From Haloarcula amylovorans (GTDB lineage Archaea; Halobacteriota; Halobacteria; Halobacteriales; Haloarculaceae): a stretch of DNA of 64,000 nucleotides. This document shows, piece after piece, positions 42,565 through 51,986 of this stretch. Within the stretch, counting starts at the first letter, position 1. Each line of letters starts with the position of its first letter. The DNA is taken from the NCBI RefSeq assembly GCF_004681185.1, contig NZ_SRIF01000008.1:1-64000 (forward strand). The letters are read 5' to 3'. The translations under genes and the position numbers were made by a program. The notes beneath the pieces were generated by a model. That model saw nothing but the letters and a program-made list of their open reading frames with translations, did no database searches and had not been told where the DNA came from.

Positions 42565-43050
42565 TCACTCCGGCCGCCGTGCCTGCCCAGGCGCAGCGTC
42601 GTCTCCGTCCAGAAAGCGGTCGCTGACGTCCTCGTCGGGAATCATACACTGTTCTTTGCGACCGAACCAGTCATAGCGGTTGTCGGCGACGAAGTCGTAG
42701 AGGGTGTCCCGAAGTCGGCGCGGGAGGAGACGGCCGACGCTCGCCAGTCGGTATGGCCACCCGAGCAGTTCAGCCACGCGAACGACCGCCCCAGATTTCG
42801 TGTACGCCCGGTCGCCCTCGACGAGGACCACCGATTCGAGGTCGTCGGTCGGCAGGCCGCTTCGCGCCAGCAGTGCCTTTCCCGCCTCGGACTGCAACGG
42901 TGCGAAGCGGAGGCGGCCGTCGAGGTCGCGCGGAACGAGGAACTGCACGACGCCGTTACAGAGGTTGCAGACGCCGTCGAACAGCAACACGGGGTGATCA
43001 GTGGACGGCGGGCGTGTAATATCGTCGTCCGAGGACCCCTCGACGGTCAT
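42565..43050 (-). CDS. DCC-family thiol-disulfide oxidoreductase (DUF393)
   Basis: 161 residues. The DCC motif is in LFDGVCNLCNGVVQFLV; the C-terminal half contains GWPYRLASVGRLLPRRLRDTLYDFVADNRYDWFGRKEQC. A soluble thioredoxin-like oxidoreductase. Translationally coupled to the DUF2071 gene by a 4-nt overlap, a pairing that suggests a common role, not known. Confidence 0.88.
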   Translation of the reverse strand: MTVEGSSDDDITRPPSTDHPVLLFDGVCNLCNGVVQFLVPRDLDGRLRFAPLQSEAGKALLARSGLPTDDLESVVLVEGDRAYTKSGAVVRVAELLGWPYRLASVGRLLPRRLRDTLYDFVADNRYDWFGRKEQCMIPDEDVSDRFLDGDDAAPGQARRPE

Positions 43051-43757
43051 GCGTCTCCCGGAAACGCTGACCAGGATTTGCTCACTGCTGCTTCAACGTC
43101 CAGTCCCGGACTGTAGTAGTACACCGGGTCGGCGTCCGGGCGGGCGAAGCCCTCGGCGGTCAGGAGCGTGTCGGTCTCGACATCGGCGGCCGCGGGATAG
43201 AGCGTCCACGGGTCGTGTGCGACGCCGGTGTAGCGGAGGGCGCCGTCGGGGGACTCCGTGAAGAATCGGTAGCGCTCGACGAGGAACTCGGCGAGGGGGT
43301 CTTCAGGGGCCGCGAACGGTTCGCCGGTCGGCCAATAGGTCGCCTCGTACCGCGCGGGGCGCGTGCCCGGGTGACACCGGCGGCTGGCGAACTGCACTCG
43401 GCCGTCGTGTAGCTCCAAGGAGATGCGAGCGTAGCGATAGGGGAGATGCTGAAAGAGGCGCGCGCCCGTCACGCTCAGCAGTCCCTGCGCGTCAAGCGTG
43501 AAGAAGTAGACGCCGGGTTCGCCGTCGCAGGTGACGTACGTCCGCAGGTTGAGTTCGGGCAACCGGATGCCAGCACGAGCGGGGAATCCCCGCGGCCGCA
43601 CCGCGACGTTGGTGAACGGAACGGCCGAGAGCCACGCGTGCCCGTCGTGGGCGTCGACGGTCAATGCGTCCGGCAAGTGGGCGTCGACGACCGACGGCTC
43701 GATGGGCCAGTTCTCGAACAGGAGGTGTCGCCACCCCATCTCCAGCGGGACGACCAT
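43047..43757 (-). CDS. DUF2071 (YqjF-like) protein
   Basis: 236 residues from ATG 43757 (or longer, from 43796). Typical DUF2071 pieces are MGWRHLLFENWPIEPSVVDAHL, LSAVPFTNVAVRPRGFPA, LNLRTYVTCDGEPGVYFFTL and AARLFQHLPYRYA (written RARLFQHLPYRYA-like). Function of the family is unknown. Divergent from pstS, with an AT-rich gap of about 200 bp. Confidence 0.78.
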   Translation of the reverse strand: MVVPLEMGWRHLLFENWPIEPSVVDAHLPDALTVDAHDGHAWLSAVPFTNVAVRPRGFPARAGIRLPELNLRTYVTCDGEPGVYFFTLDAQGLLSVTGARLFQHLPYRYARISLELHDGRVQFASRRCHPGTRPARYEATYWPTGEPFAAPEDPLAEFLVERYRFFTESPDGALRYTGVAHDPWTLYPAAADVETDTLLTAEGFARPDADPVYYYSPGLDVEAAVSKSWSAFPGDA

Positions 43758-43926
43758 ACGTGCCGATAGGGGTGCCACCCCGAAAACGGCACCCATCTCC
43801 TCAATCGATGCGACGCCAGGCCGTTCGACGCCGAGAGTACGGACTCTATATACCACATTATATTTGGATATAGTTGTATAGTGCCTACGGAGGAAACTGA
43901 ACCCATCATATCCGAAAATACCCCTA

Positions 43927-43933
43927 TTATAAA
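43927..43933 (+). promoter_or_regulatory. Probable pstS TATA box
   Basis: TTATAAA, 34-40 nt before the pstS ATG, in an AT-rich stretch (about 43850-43945). It implies a leader of about 10 nt. This fits phosphate-regulated pst promoters in general, but I cannot identify a P-box by eye. Confidence 0.5.
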
Positions 43934-43966
43934 CGGGTTTAATACTCCCTCGGCCTGTTTCAGGTG

Positions 43967-45124
43967 ATGACGCAGGACTCAGAGCGGCCTTCAGACCGCG
44001 TTTCGCGTCGCAAATTCATTGCGGCCACAGGGGTAACGGGCGCAGCAGCAATCGCGGGTTGTTCGGGCGGGGACGGCGGCGACGGCGGGAGCACGAGCGC
44101 ACCTGCCACCGAAGGGGACGGCTCCGCGTCCACGGAGAGCGGCGGTAGCTCCACAGAAAGCACCGACAGCGGGAGCGATTCCGGCGCGTCCGGAGCGCTA
44201 GAGTCGGGTGGCTCCTCGACGGTGTACCCCATCATGAACACGGCGGCGTCGTACTGGAACGCCAACCGGCCGGCCAGCGACTCCGAATACTGGCCCCACG
44301 GGGACTACGACATCGATACGGACAAGAACCTCGCCGACTACTGGGCGGGTCTGTACGGCTTCGAGGCCGGCGGCGACGACGGCCCGCCGTTCCAGTTCAC
44401 GGTCGGTCTCTCTCACTCCGGGACCGGCGTCGAGAAGGTCATGAACGGCCAGCACGACATCGGCAACTCCTCGGGGAACGTCGAGGACGAACTCCCGGAT
44501 CGTGACTCCTACAAGCAGTTCGTCGACCACGTCGTCGGTGTCGACGGTCAGCCGCTGGTCGTCTCCCAGGAGATCGCCGACGCCGGCGTCGAGAAGATCA
44601 CCGGTGACCAGCTGAAGGGCCTCTACAAGGGCGAGATTACGAACTGGAGCGAACTCGGTGGCCCGGACCGCGAGATCCAGGTGCTCGGCCGCGTCAAGGG
44701 CTCCGGGACTCGCACTTCCTTCGTCTCCAACGTCTTCGGCAACCCCGAGGAGGACACGCAGGTCGCCAACCGCTTCGGCCAGAACCAGCGGCTCGCACAG
44801 GCCATCGCGCAGGCCGACAACGCCATCAGCTACCTCGCGCTGGCGTTCATCAACACGGACGGCCTCGCCCCCATCGCACTCGAATGGGAGGGGACGACCT
44901 ACGCCTATCAGGACGACCAGAACGGGCTGGACTCCAAGGAGTACCCGCTCTCGCGTGACCTGCACTGTTACACGTGGGAGGGCACCTCGAAGAAAGAGGC
45001 CGCGGTCATCAACATGGTCCTTCACGACTTCGGTCAGGACCTCTTCGTCGCGCCGAACAACTACTTCACGCTCGGTGGGCGCCGCCAGGAAGAGCAGCTG
45101 AAGAAACTGCCCGAGCAGGCCTGA
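43967..45124 (+). CDS. pstS: Phosphate ABC transporter substrate-binding lipoprotein PstS
   Basis: 385 residues. Tat motif SRRKFIAATGV followed by the lipobox AIAGC, then a Ser/Thr/Gly linker and the periplasmic-binding fold with SSTVYPIMNTAA, GLSHSGTGVEK, GEITNWSELGGP and GSGTRTSFVSNVF. Binds phosphate outside the cell; lipid-anchored and Tat-exported as is usual in haloarchaea. First gene of pstSCAB. ATG 43967, with GTG 43964 just before. Confidence 0.96.
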   Translation: MTQDSERPSDRVSRRKFIAATGVTGAAAIAGCSGGDGGDGGSTSAPATEGDGSASTESGGSSTESTDSGSDSGASGALESGGSSTVYPIMNTAASYWNANRPASDSEYWPHGDYDIDTDKNLADYWAGLYGFEAGGDDGPPFQFTVGLSHSGTGVEKVMNGQHDIGNSSGNVEDELPDRDSYKQFVDHVVGVDGQPLVVSQEIADAGVEKITGDQLKGLYKGEITNWSELGGPDREIQVLGRVKGSGTRTSFVSNVFGNPEEDTQVANRFGQNQRLAQAIAQADNAISYLALAFINTDGLAPIALEWEGTTYAYQDDQNGLDSKEYPLSRDLHCYTWEGTSKKEAAVINMVLHDFGQDLFVAPNNYFTLGGRRQEEQLKKLPEQA

Positions 45125-45191
45125 GCGCGCCGAATACAGGGCCGAAGCGGGGAGAGACCACGGCTTCCGAACCGATTTTTGACACACCGAC

Positions 45192-46313
45192 ATGATAGAC
45201 GACGTACGAACGAGCACACGAGAGACGATACTCGGCGGAGACGCGACAGAGGGGTCACTGCTGGCGGTCGGCGCGTCGGCGGCGACGCTCGCGGCGACGA
45301 TTCTGGTTTTCCTCTTCCGTCCGACCATTGCCGTTCCGATGGCCGGCGCGTTCATTTTCGTGACCGCGCTGGGATGGGTCACGTACCAGGCCGAGATAGC
45401 ACGATTGCTGACGCTGATCGCCACCGTCCTGACGGTGTTGACCGTCACCTTCATCACGATATTCCTCTTTGCCAGCGCCTTCCCGGCGTTCGTCGAACAC
45501 GGGTTGGGGCTCTTGCTCATCCCGATTCAGGGCGGGGAAGAGCGCTGGTTCTTCTGGCTGGATGCCATCCTCCCGGCCAGCGAGAGCTACTGGAACCCCG
45601 CTGGCGGGGCCTACTCGCTGATTCCCGCCATTTGGGGGACGGTGATGGTAACTCTCATCGCGGGGGCCATCGCCGGCCCGCTGGGCTTGTTCGGCGCACT
45701 GTTCATCGCCGAGGTAGCCAGCGACGGACTGCGCGAAATCATTAAACCCGGCGTCGAGGTGCTGGCCGGGATTCCCTCTATCGTCTACGGCTTCATCGGC
45801 TTTCAGGTGCTGAACGGCTTCGTCCAGCAGTCGTTCTTAGACGACGGCGCGAGCTTCCTCATCGCGGGCGTGGTCGTCGGCGTGATGGCGCTCCCGACGG
45901 TCGTCTCCGTCGGCGAGGACTCCCTCTCCAGCGTCCCCGACGCGATGGGCGACGGCTCCATCGCGATGGGCGCGACCCGCTGGCAGACGATGAAGAGCAT
46001 CTCTATCCCCGCCGCGTTCTCGGGTATCTCCGCCGGAGTCATCCTCGGACTGGGCCGGGCCATCGGCGAGACGATGGCCGTCGCGGCCATCATGGCCGCC
46101 GGCGTCGGCCTCGCGAATCCGTTGTTCGACTTCTTCGACGCGAGCGCGACGCTGACGAGCCTCATCGCGGTCAACTACGGGAGTGCCTCCGAGAGTACGG
46201 TCGACGTGCTGTTCGTCGCGGGCGTGATGCTGTTCGTTATCGTCGCGGGCATGAGCGTCGTCTCCCAGTACATCGAGCGCCAGATGCGAGAGAAACTCCG
46301 AGGTGAAGCATGA
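45192..46313 (+). CDS. pstC: Phosphate ABC transporter permease PstC
   Basis: 373 residues. N-terminal membrane region then the ABC permease core with GALFIAEVASDGLREIIKPGVEVLAGIPSI (only the pattern is quoted in part: EVLAGIPSIVYGF), and the EAA loop MGATRWQTMKSISIPAA. Forms the membrane channel with PstA. 67 bp after pstS; overlaps pstA by 4 nt. Confidence 0.95.
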   Translation: MIDDVRTSTRETILGGDATEGSLLAVGASAATLAATILVFLFRPTIAVPMAGAFIFVTALGWVTYQAEIARLLTLIATVLTVLTVTFITIFLFASAFPAFVEHGLGLLLIPIQGGEERWFFWLDAILPASESYWNPAGGAYSLIPAIWGTVMVTLIAGAIAGPLGLFGALFIAEVASDGLREIIKPGVEVLAGIPSIVYGFIGFQVLNGFVQQSFLDDGASFLIAGVVVGVMALPTVVSVGEDSLSSVPDAMGDGSIAMGATRWQTMKSISIPAAFSGISAGVILGLGRAIGETMAVAAIMAAGVGLANPLFDFFDASATLTSLIAVNYGSASESTVDVLFVAGVMLFVIVAGMSVVSQYIERQMREKLRGEA

Positions 46314-48961
46314 GCGAGGGATACGCTACCGAGACGGCACTGGTCAACGCGGAGTCGAACATCTACGACCGCGGGCTCGACGCCACCATCGGTCTCAGCG
46401 TCCTGACGTTCGCGCTCGGGATGATCACGCTCGTCGACGCCGTCCCTCTGAGCGCCAGCGGCGCGGCGTTGGGCGAGTCGCTGGGGCTGATTCTCGCCGT
46501 GGTCGTCGGCGGCGTCGGCCTCGTCGCCGTCTCCTCGTGGGCCAACGTCACGCCGGTCGAGTCCCAGCGGGTCCGCGGTATCGCGCTCGGGCTGGTCGGC
46601 AGCACGCTCGGTCTGACGGTACTGGCCTACGCGGTCCCGGTGACGCTGGCGACGCTACTGGGTCTCGCGCTCGTCGCCGAGGCCGTCGTCGTCGCGACTG
46701 CCGGCGTCGCCTCGCGCGTGGAGTCGGTCGACACTGAACCGAACACGAGCGCCGGCTTGCTCGCTAGCGCCGTCTTCGGCGCTCTCGGGTTGGCTCTCGG
46801 GGCCGCCATCGGCGGCTCGCTCGTCGGCTTCGACTCGCTGGCGTGGATCGCCGTCTCGCTGAGTGCCGGACTGGTTCTCACGGCCCTGACAGCCCTCCCG
46901 CGCGAGGACGTGGGATCGACGATTCCAGCGGCGCTCGTCGTCGGAACGCTCGGCCTCACTATCGCGACGGCCGTCGTCGGCGTCGGCTGGCAGTGGAATC
47001 CCCAGTCGCTGTCCGGGGGGTTCACCGGCGGCGCGGTCATCCCGCTGTTCGTCCTCCTCGGGGCGATTCTCTCGGCGTGGTCGGCCGCGAAGTGCCGGGC
47101 CGGCTTCGGCGCTCGCGGCCGGGAGTTCGGTGCCTTCCTCGTCATCAACCTGAACGCGTTCCTGATGGTGGTCATCATGGCGACCATCGTCGTGTTCGTG
47201 ACGGTGAAAGGCGTCGGCTACGCCTTCCACGGGTTCACCATCGGCGCGCTCTCGGCGCTCGTCCTGCTCGCGCCGCTTCTCGTGGTCGTGGTGAACGCCG
47301 CGCGGACGCCTGCGGGAGCGAGCGATTGGCACACTGGCGCGCGCCAGTTGTTCCGGCTCCTGCCGCTCGCCGCCATGGGCTCGGTCGCGGCCGTCCTCCT
47401 GTCGGTGCTCGTCACCGGCGACCGACTGGTCTACCCGTTCGCCTACTCGGTACAGGTCAGCCGGGCCCAGCAGTCGCTCGACACCGCGATTTCGGTGACG
47501 CCGGAGGCGACGGTCGGGGCGCTGCTGCTCGTCGCCCCGGCACTGTTGCTGTCCGTCTACTTCTTCCGGTCGTACGGCTCGCTCCGCAACGTCGGGCGTC
47601 GCTTCGAGTGGGTCGAGGCGGTTCGGCGGACGCTCCCGCTGGCCGTCGCGGGGACCGTCGCCCTGACCGGCCTGTTCCTGCTGGTCGGCCCGACCCCGCT
47701 CGGTCTCCCGCTGGGTGAGACGGTCGGCCTCGCCGTCGTGGTGCTGGCCGCCGTCGCCGCCGTCGCGCTCTCGACTCTCCCGCTGGCCGGCGTCCTCGCC
47801 GGCGAGGGGGCGCTGGCCGACCGCGCACAGGACGCCGCGACGCTGTTCACTCTCGGGGTGTTCGGCGGTCTCGCCCTGTTGACTGCGACCCTCTTCCTGC
47901 AGGCGACGGCGACGGTCACGCCCAGCGCCGGCCCGGCCAATATCGTCCCGGCCGTCGCGCTGGCCGGCGCCGTGGCGTCACTCGCGGTGACGGCGCTGGT
48001 CACCCGTGCGAAACGCCGGACAGACGAGACGCTCCAGCGGCGCTTACTGGGCGAGGAGATCTCGCTCGGTCTGACCGGCGTCACCGGCTTCCTGACGCTG
48101 CTGGGGCTTCACGTCGCCGTGACGAAGACGTCGTTCACCGTACTGGGCGTCTCCGTCGCGAACACCGGCACGCTCTCGTGGCCGATGACGATGCAGACGT
48201 ACATCCCGCTGGGCGCGGAACCCGGCGGCATCCTGCCCGCCGTCGTCGGTACGGTGTGGCTGGTCACCGGCGCGACGCTCTTTGCAGTGCCGCTGGGCGT
48301 CGGCGCGGCCGTCTTCCTCACCGAATACGCCGAACAGGGCCGGTTCACCGCGCTGGTCGAGATCGCGACTAACGCGCTCTGGAGCACACCCAGTATCGTC
48401 TTCGGCCTGTTCGGGGCCGCCTTCCTCATTCCCCGACTGGGCGGCGACGAGTCCCTGCTCGCGGGGATGCTCGTCCTCGGGTTCATGCTCCTGCCGCTGG
48501 TGCTCATCACCAGTCGCGAGGCGGTCAAGGCGGTCCCCGAGGAGTACCGGGACGCGAGCGCGGCGCTGGGCGTCTCCCAGTGGGAGACCATCAAGAGCGT
48601 CGTCCTGCCGGCCGCGATGCCCGGCGTCATCACCGGTGTCATCCTCGGCGTCGGCCGCATCGCCGGCGAAACGGCCCCACTCATCCTCGTGCTGGGGTCA
48701 ACGCTGAACGCAACGGAGTCGGCACAGGTGTTGGACGGGTTCCGATTCACGGCCAGTCCGCCGTTCGTCGCCAACGAGGCCCTCCTCTCGGCGTCGGCGT
48801 CCCTGCCGACACAGGTGTGGGCGGTCATCGCCGCTGGCGTCAGCGGCTCCCCCTCGATGGGGTGGGCGTCGGCGTTCGTCCTGCTGTTGGTCGTACTGAC
48901 TTTCTACGCCGTGGGTATCACGGCACGGACCTACTTCCGGAGGAAGCTAACCCATGAGTAA
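46310..48961 (+). CDS. pstA: Phosphate permease PstA with very long N-terminal membrane extension
   Basis: 883 residues, against roughly 280-550 in most PstA. The C-terminal 260-280 aa is a normal PstA permease: PLGVGAAVFLTEYAEQ, NALWSTPSIVFGLF, and the EAA loop ALGVSQWETIKSVVLPAA with GRIAGETAPLILVLG. The first 600 aa is a chain of hydrophobic segments (e.g. LTFALGMITLVDAV, VVVGGVGLVAVSSW, LVINLNAFLMVVIM) with no ABC motif that I can see. No frameshift or stop is present; the frame is intact. It overlaps pstB by 8 nt. Confidence 0.93.
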   Translation: MSEGYATETALVNAESNIYDRGLDATIGLSVLTFALGMITLVDAVPLSASGAALGESLGLILAVVVGGVGLVAVSSWANVTPVESQRVRGIALGLVGSTLGLTVLAYAVPVTLATLLGLALVAEAVVVATAGVASRVESVDTEPNTSAGLLASAVFGALGLALGAAIGGSLVGFDSLAWIAVSLSAGLVLTALTALPREDVGSTIPAALVVGTLGLTIATAVVGVGWQWNPQSLSGGFTGGAVIPLFVLLGAILSAWSAAKCRAGFGARGREFGAFLVINLNAFLMVVIMATIVVFVTVKGVGYAFHGFTIGALSALVLLAPLLVVVVNAARTPAGASDWHTGARQLFRLLPLAAMGSVAAVLLSVLVTGDRLVYPFAYSVQVSRAQQSLDTAISVTPEATVGALLLVAPALLLSVYFFRSYGSLRNVGRRFEWVEAVRRTLPLAVAGTVALTGLFLLVGPTPLGLPLGETVGLAVVVLAAVAAVALSTLPLAGVLAGEGALADRAQDAATLFTLGVFGGLALLTATLFLQATATVTPSAGPANIVPAVALAGAVASLAVTALVTRAKRRTDETLQRRLLGEEISLGLTGVTGFLTLLGLHVAVTKTSFTVLGVSVANTGTLSWPMTMQTYIPLGAEPGGILPAVVGTVWLVTGATLFAVPLGVGAAVFLTEYAEQGRFTALVEIATNALWSTPSIVFGLFGAAFLIPRLGGDESLLAGMLVLGFMLLPLVLITSREAVKAVPEEYRDASAALGVSQWETIKSVVLPAAMPGVITGVILGVGRIAGETAPLILVLGSTLNATESAQVLDGFRFTASPPFVANEALLSASASLPTQVWAVIAAGVSGSPSMGWASAFVLLLVVLTFYAVGITARTYFRRKLTHE

Positions 48962-49874
48962 CGCGCTTAACGACGGCGAGACTGAGACGACGGGGCGTAC
49001 AGACAGCCAGACGACCACGACGACGGCAGGCGAGAGCGACGAACGCGTCCGGGAGGAGTGGACCGACTACTCCTTCGGCGGCGACGCGAAGCTCTCTGTC
49101 GAGGACTTGAACGTCTGGTACGGCGAGGACCACGCGCTGAAGGACGTTTCGATGGACATCCCCGAGAAGTCCGTGACGGCGCTCATCGGCCCGTCTGGTT
49201 GTGGGAAATCGACATATCTGCGCTGTCTCAACCGGATGAACGACCGCATCAAGGCCGCGCGCATCGACGGGTCGGTCGAACTCGAAGGGACCGAAATCTA
49301 CGACCCCAACGCCAACCTCGTCGAACTGCGCAAGCGCATCGGGATGGTGTTCCAGTCGCCCAATCCGTTCCCGAAATCCATCCGCGAGAACATCTCGTAT
49401 GGCCCGCGCAAGCACGGCGACATCGACAAGGGCCTGCTCGCGCGACTGTTCGGCCGCGACGACACCGAAAAGGAGGCAGAACTCGTCGAGCGCTCGCTCA
49501 AACAGGCGGCGCTGTGGGACGAGGTCAGCGATCGGCTGGACGACAATGCGCTGGGTCTCTCAGGTGGGCAACAGCAACGACTCTGCATCGCCCGCTGTCT
49601 AGCCGTCGACCCGGAAGTCATCCTGATGGACGAGCCAGCCTCGGCGCTCGACCCGATCGCCACCTCGAAGATAGAGGATCTGGTCGAGGAACTCTCGAAG
49701 GAGTACACCGTCGTCATCGTCACGCACAACATGCAGCAGGCGGCCCGCATCTCCGACCAGACTGCCGTCTTCCTCACCGGCGGGGAACTCGTCGAGTTCG
49801 ACGACACGGACAAGATTTTCGAGAACCCCGAGAGCCAGCGCGTCGAGGATTACATCACGGGCAAGTTCGGGTGA
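48954..49874 (+). CDS. pstB: Phosphate ABC transporter ATPase PstB
   Basis: 306 residues. Walker A GPSGCGKST, Q-loop, signature LGLSGGQQQRLCIARCLAV, Walker B VILMDEPASALDP and the H-loop IVTHNMQQA. An N-terminal 40-aa acidic extension with a Thr/Glu-rich tract precedes the domain. Energises phosphate uptake. Confidence 0.97.
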   Translation: MSNALNDGETETTGRTDSQTTTTTAGESDERVREEWTDYSFGGDAKLSVEDLNVWYGEDHALKDVSMDIPEKSVTALIGPSGCGKSTYLRCLNRMNDRIKAARIDGSVELEGTEIYDPNANLVELRKRIGMVFQSPNPFPKSIRENISYGPRKHGDIDKGLLARLFGRDDTEKEAELVERSLKQAALWDEVSDRLDDNALGLSGGQQQRLCIARCLAVDPEVILMDEPASALDPIATSKIEDLVEELSKEYTVVIVTHNMQQAARISDQTAVFLTGGELVEFDDTDKIFENPESQRVEDYITGKFG

Positions 49875-49953
49875 CCGCGCAGGTGCGGATCAGAATTCGG
49901 CCCGTCGCGCCGGGAGTCGGCGTTCGGGCCGATGTGACTGCACCGACGACTAC

Positions 49954-49972
49954 GCGGGGGCGGCGCCCCCGC
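49954..49972. terminator. Strong hairpin between pstB and phoU
   Basis: GCGGGGGCG-G-CGCCCCCGC: 9-bp stem, 80 nt past the pstB stop, 33 nt before the phoU start. It may end the pstSCAB message or tune read-through into phoU. No U-tract follows. Confidence 0.45.
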
Positions 49973-50004
49973 CGTGAACGAGACTAACACGGTACGATTG
50001 ACCG

Positions 50005-51051
50005 ATGGAAACACGCAAGATACAGCAGGTCGGTGGCGGAACCTACACCGTCTCGCTCCCGAAGGAGTGGGCCGAGACGGCCGACATCGAGACCGGGTCC
50101 GTCGTCGACCTCCACACCCATATCGACGGCGTCCTCGTCGTCCAGGCACAGGAACGGGACACCGAGACGATCAGTCACGTCACGCTTTCGGTCCCCCACG
50201 CTGCCCCGACGTGTATCGAACGCGCCCTCCGCGCGGCCTATGCCGCAGGGGTCGAAGCGGTCACGTTCGAGGCACCCGATGAGCTTAGCGATGACCAGCA
50301 CTGCGCGGTCGAACGGGTCGCGCGGAACCTCTCCGGTGTCACCGTCACCGAATCGACGGCGACGACGCTAACGGTTCGGACCCTCCTCGATGCCTCGGAG
50401 GTGTCGATTCGCCAGTCGGTTCGGCAACTCCAGTTCGTCGCACTGTCGATGCACCGAGACGCGACGGCGGCCTTGACAGACCCGGCGGTCCCAGATGGGC
50501 AGGCCGACCGGGACGACCAAGCGGACCGCCTCTACGCGATGATAGACCGCTACTTCCAGCGCGCGCTCGCCCGGCTCGACGAGGTGGACGCGCTGGGTCT
50601 CACTCGCTCGGAGCTGTTCGTCTGCTGGACGACCGCCCGTGAACTGGAACGCGTCGCCGACCACGCCGAACGCATCGCTACCATCGTCGATACCATCGAC
50701 GCCGAGGTCATCGACGACCAGACGGACGCCGAGGTGACGTCGCTCGCCGAGACGGCTCGCGGGATCGTCGAAGACGCCGTCCGCGCCGTCGTCGGGGACG
50801 CCGACGTGACCGCGGCCCAAGCGGCGCTTCACGACCGCGACGGCCTCCGAGACGACATCGAGGCGCTCGACCGCCGCTTATTCGAATCCGAGACCGCGGC
50901 GTACCGCTTGACGCACGTCCTCGACAGCGTCGCCCGGACCGCCGAACACGGCGGCAACGTCGCCGAACTCGCCCTTCGGACGGCGATCCGCGAAGGCGAA
51001 CTCGGCGGGCCCTCGACCGAAGACTTCCTCGACGAACCGCTCCCAGAATAG
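50005..51051 (+). CDS. phoU: PhoU-like phosphate regulator with AbrB-type N-terminus
   Basis: 348 residues. The first 45 aa are a SpoVT/AbrB-like DNA-binding segment (RKIQQVGGGTYTVSLPKEWAE), and the rest is two PhoU three-helix domains with RELERVADHAERIA and a matching later VARTAEHGGNVAEL. Such fusions are typical in archaea and suggest a protein that both senses the Pst system and binds DNA. Last gene after pstB, 130 bp away. Confidence 0.93.
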   Translation: METRKIQQVGGGTYTVSLPKEWAETADIETGSVVDLHTHIDGVLVVQAQERDTETISHVTLSVPHAAPTCIERALRAAYAAGVEAVTFEAPDELSDDQHCAVERVARNLSGVTVTESTATTLTVRTLLDASEVSIRQSVRQLQFVALSMHRDATAALTDPAVPDGQADRDDQADRLYAMIDRYFQRALARLDEVDALGLTRSELFVCWTTARELERVADHAERIATIVDTIDAEVIDDQTDAEVTSLAETARGIVEDAVRAVVGDADVTAAQAALHDRDGLRDDIEALDRRLFESETAAYRLTHVLDSVARTAEHGGNVAELALRTAIREGELGGPSTEDFLDEPLPE

Positions 51052-51120
51052 CTCGCGGCGCTCGTCGCCCGCTCGTCCGAAACCGCCGATTTATCTGTCT
51101 CGTTGCCTCACCTTCGGACG

Positions 51121-51867
51121 ATGACCGTTCGCCACGAGGGATTAACCGTCGATTGGCTCGGGTACGCCACGCTCCGCATCGCCGGCGACGACAGCGTGGT
51201 ATACACCGATCCGGGTCGCTACGGTATCCTGACTGGCGAGTGGGAACCCTACGAGGACGATATCGGCCACCCGCCAGCGACCGACTACCGGGCGGCGGAC
51301 GCCGACATCGTCTGTGTCACACACGTCCATCACTACGACCCCGACGGCATCGAGCGGGTGGCGAACGAGGAGACGACGGTCGTCGCCTTCGAAGGTATCG
51401 ATGGCCGGGACGTAGAGCGCGACCTCCCGCCCATCGTGGACCTCCCCTACGAAGTCCGACAGGTGGGCGCGAAAGAACAGCTTACGGTCGGCGACGTCCC
51501 AATCTGGACGACGCCTGCACACAACGAACCCGACGGCCCGCATACGCTCCCGGACGGCACGCCGTACCATCCCGAAGGCTTCGGTTGCGGGTTCATGGTC
51601 GCGGTCGACGGGACCCGCGTCTACTACCCCGGCGACTCCGACGTACTGCCGGGTCACCGCACGCTGGACACCTCGCTGTTTTGCCCGCCCATCGGCCCGC
51701 GGGCGACGATGGACCGTCACGAGGCCGCAGCGCTCGCGGCGACCGTCGAACCCCGACTCGTCCTGCCGGTCCACTACAACACGTTCTCTAACCTCGAAGC
51801 CGACTCCCGCGAGTTCGCAGCCGACGTGGCCGAGGCCGGCATTCCGGTCGTACTGGACGAAAAATAG
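51121..51867 (+). CDS. MBL-fold metal-dependent hydrolase
   Basis: 248 residues. Metal-binding motifs: CVTHVHHYDPDG, TTPAHNEP, YYPGDSD and a late VLPVHYNTFS. These match the UlaG/L-ascorbate-6-phosphate lactonase-like branch of beta-lactamase fold hydrolases. Substrate unknown. ATG 51121 is favoured over an upstream one at 51103 because of the conserved N-terminus. Confidence 0.88.
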   Translation: MTVRHEGLTVDWLGYATLRIAGDDSVVYTDPGRYGILTGEWEPYEDDIGHPPATDYRAADADIVCVTHVHHYDPDGIERVANEETTVVAFEGIDGRDVERDLPPIVDLPYEVRQVGAKEQLTVGDVPIWTTPAHNEPDGPHTLPDGTPYHPEGFGCGFMVAVDGTRVYYPGDSDVLPGHRTLDTSLFCPPIGPRATMDRHEAAALAATVEPRLVLPVHYNTFSNLEADSREFAADVAEAGIPVVLDEK

Positions 51868-51986
51868 CGAGATCACGAGTGTATCGAGGGCTCTCGAAAA
51901 ATCGAACGAGGAGCGTGACTACCAAGAGCGCTCCTCGAAAGCGAAACGAGCGCCACACGTTTACTCCCGGCCGGTGCATCGCCACC

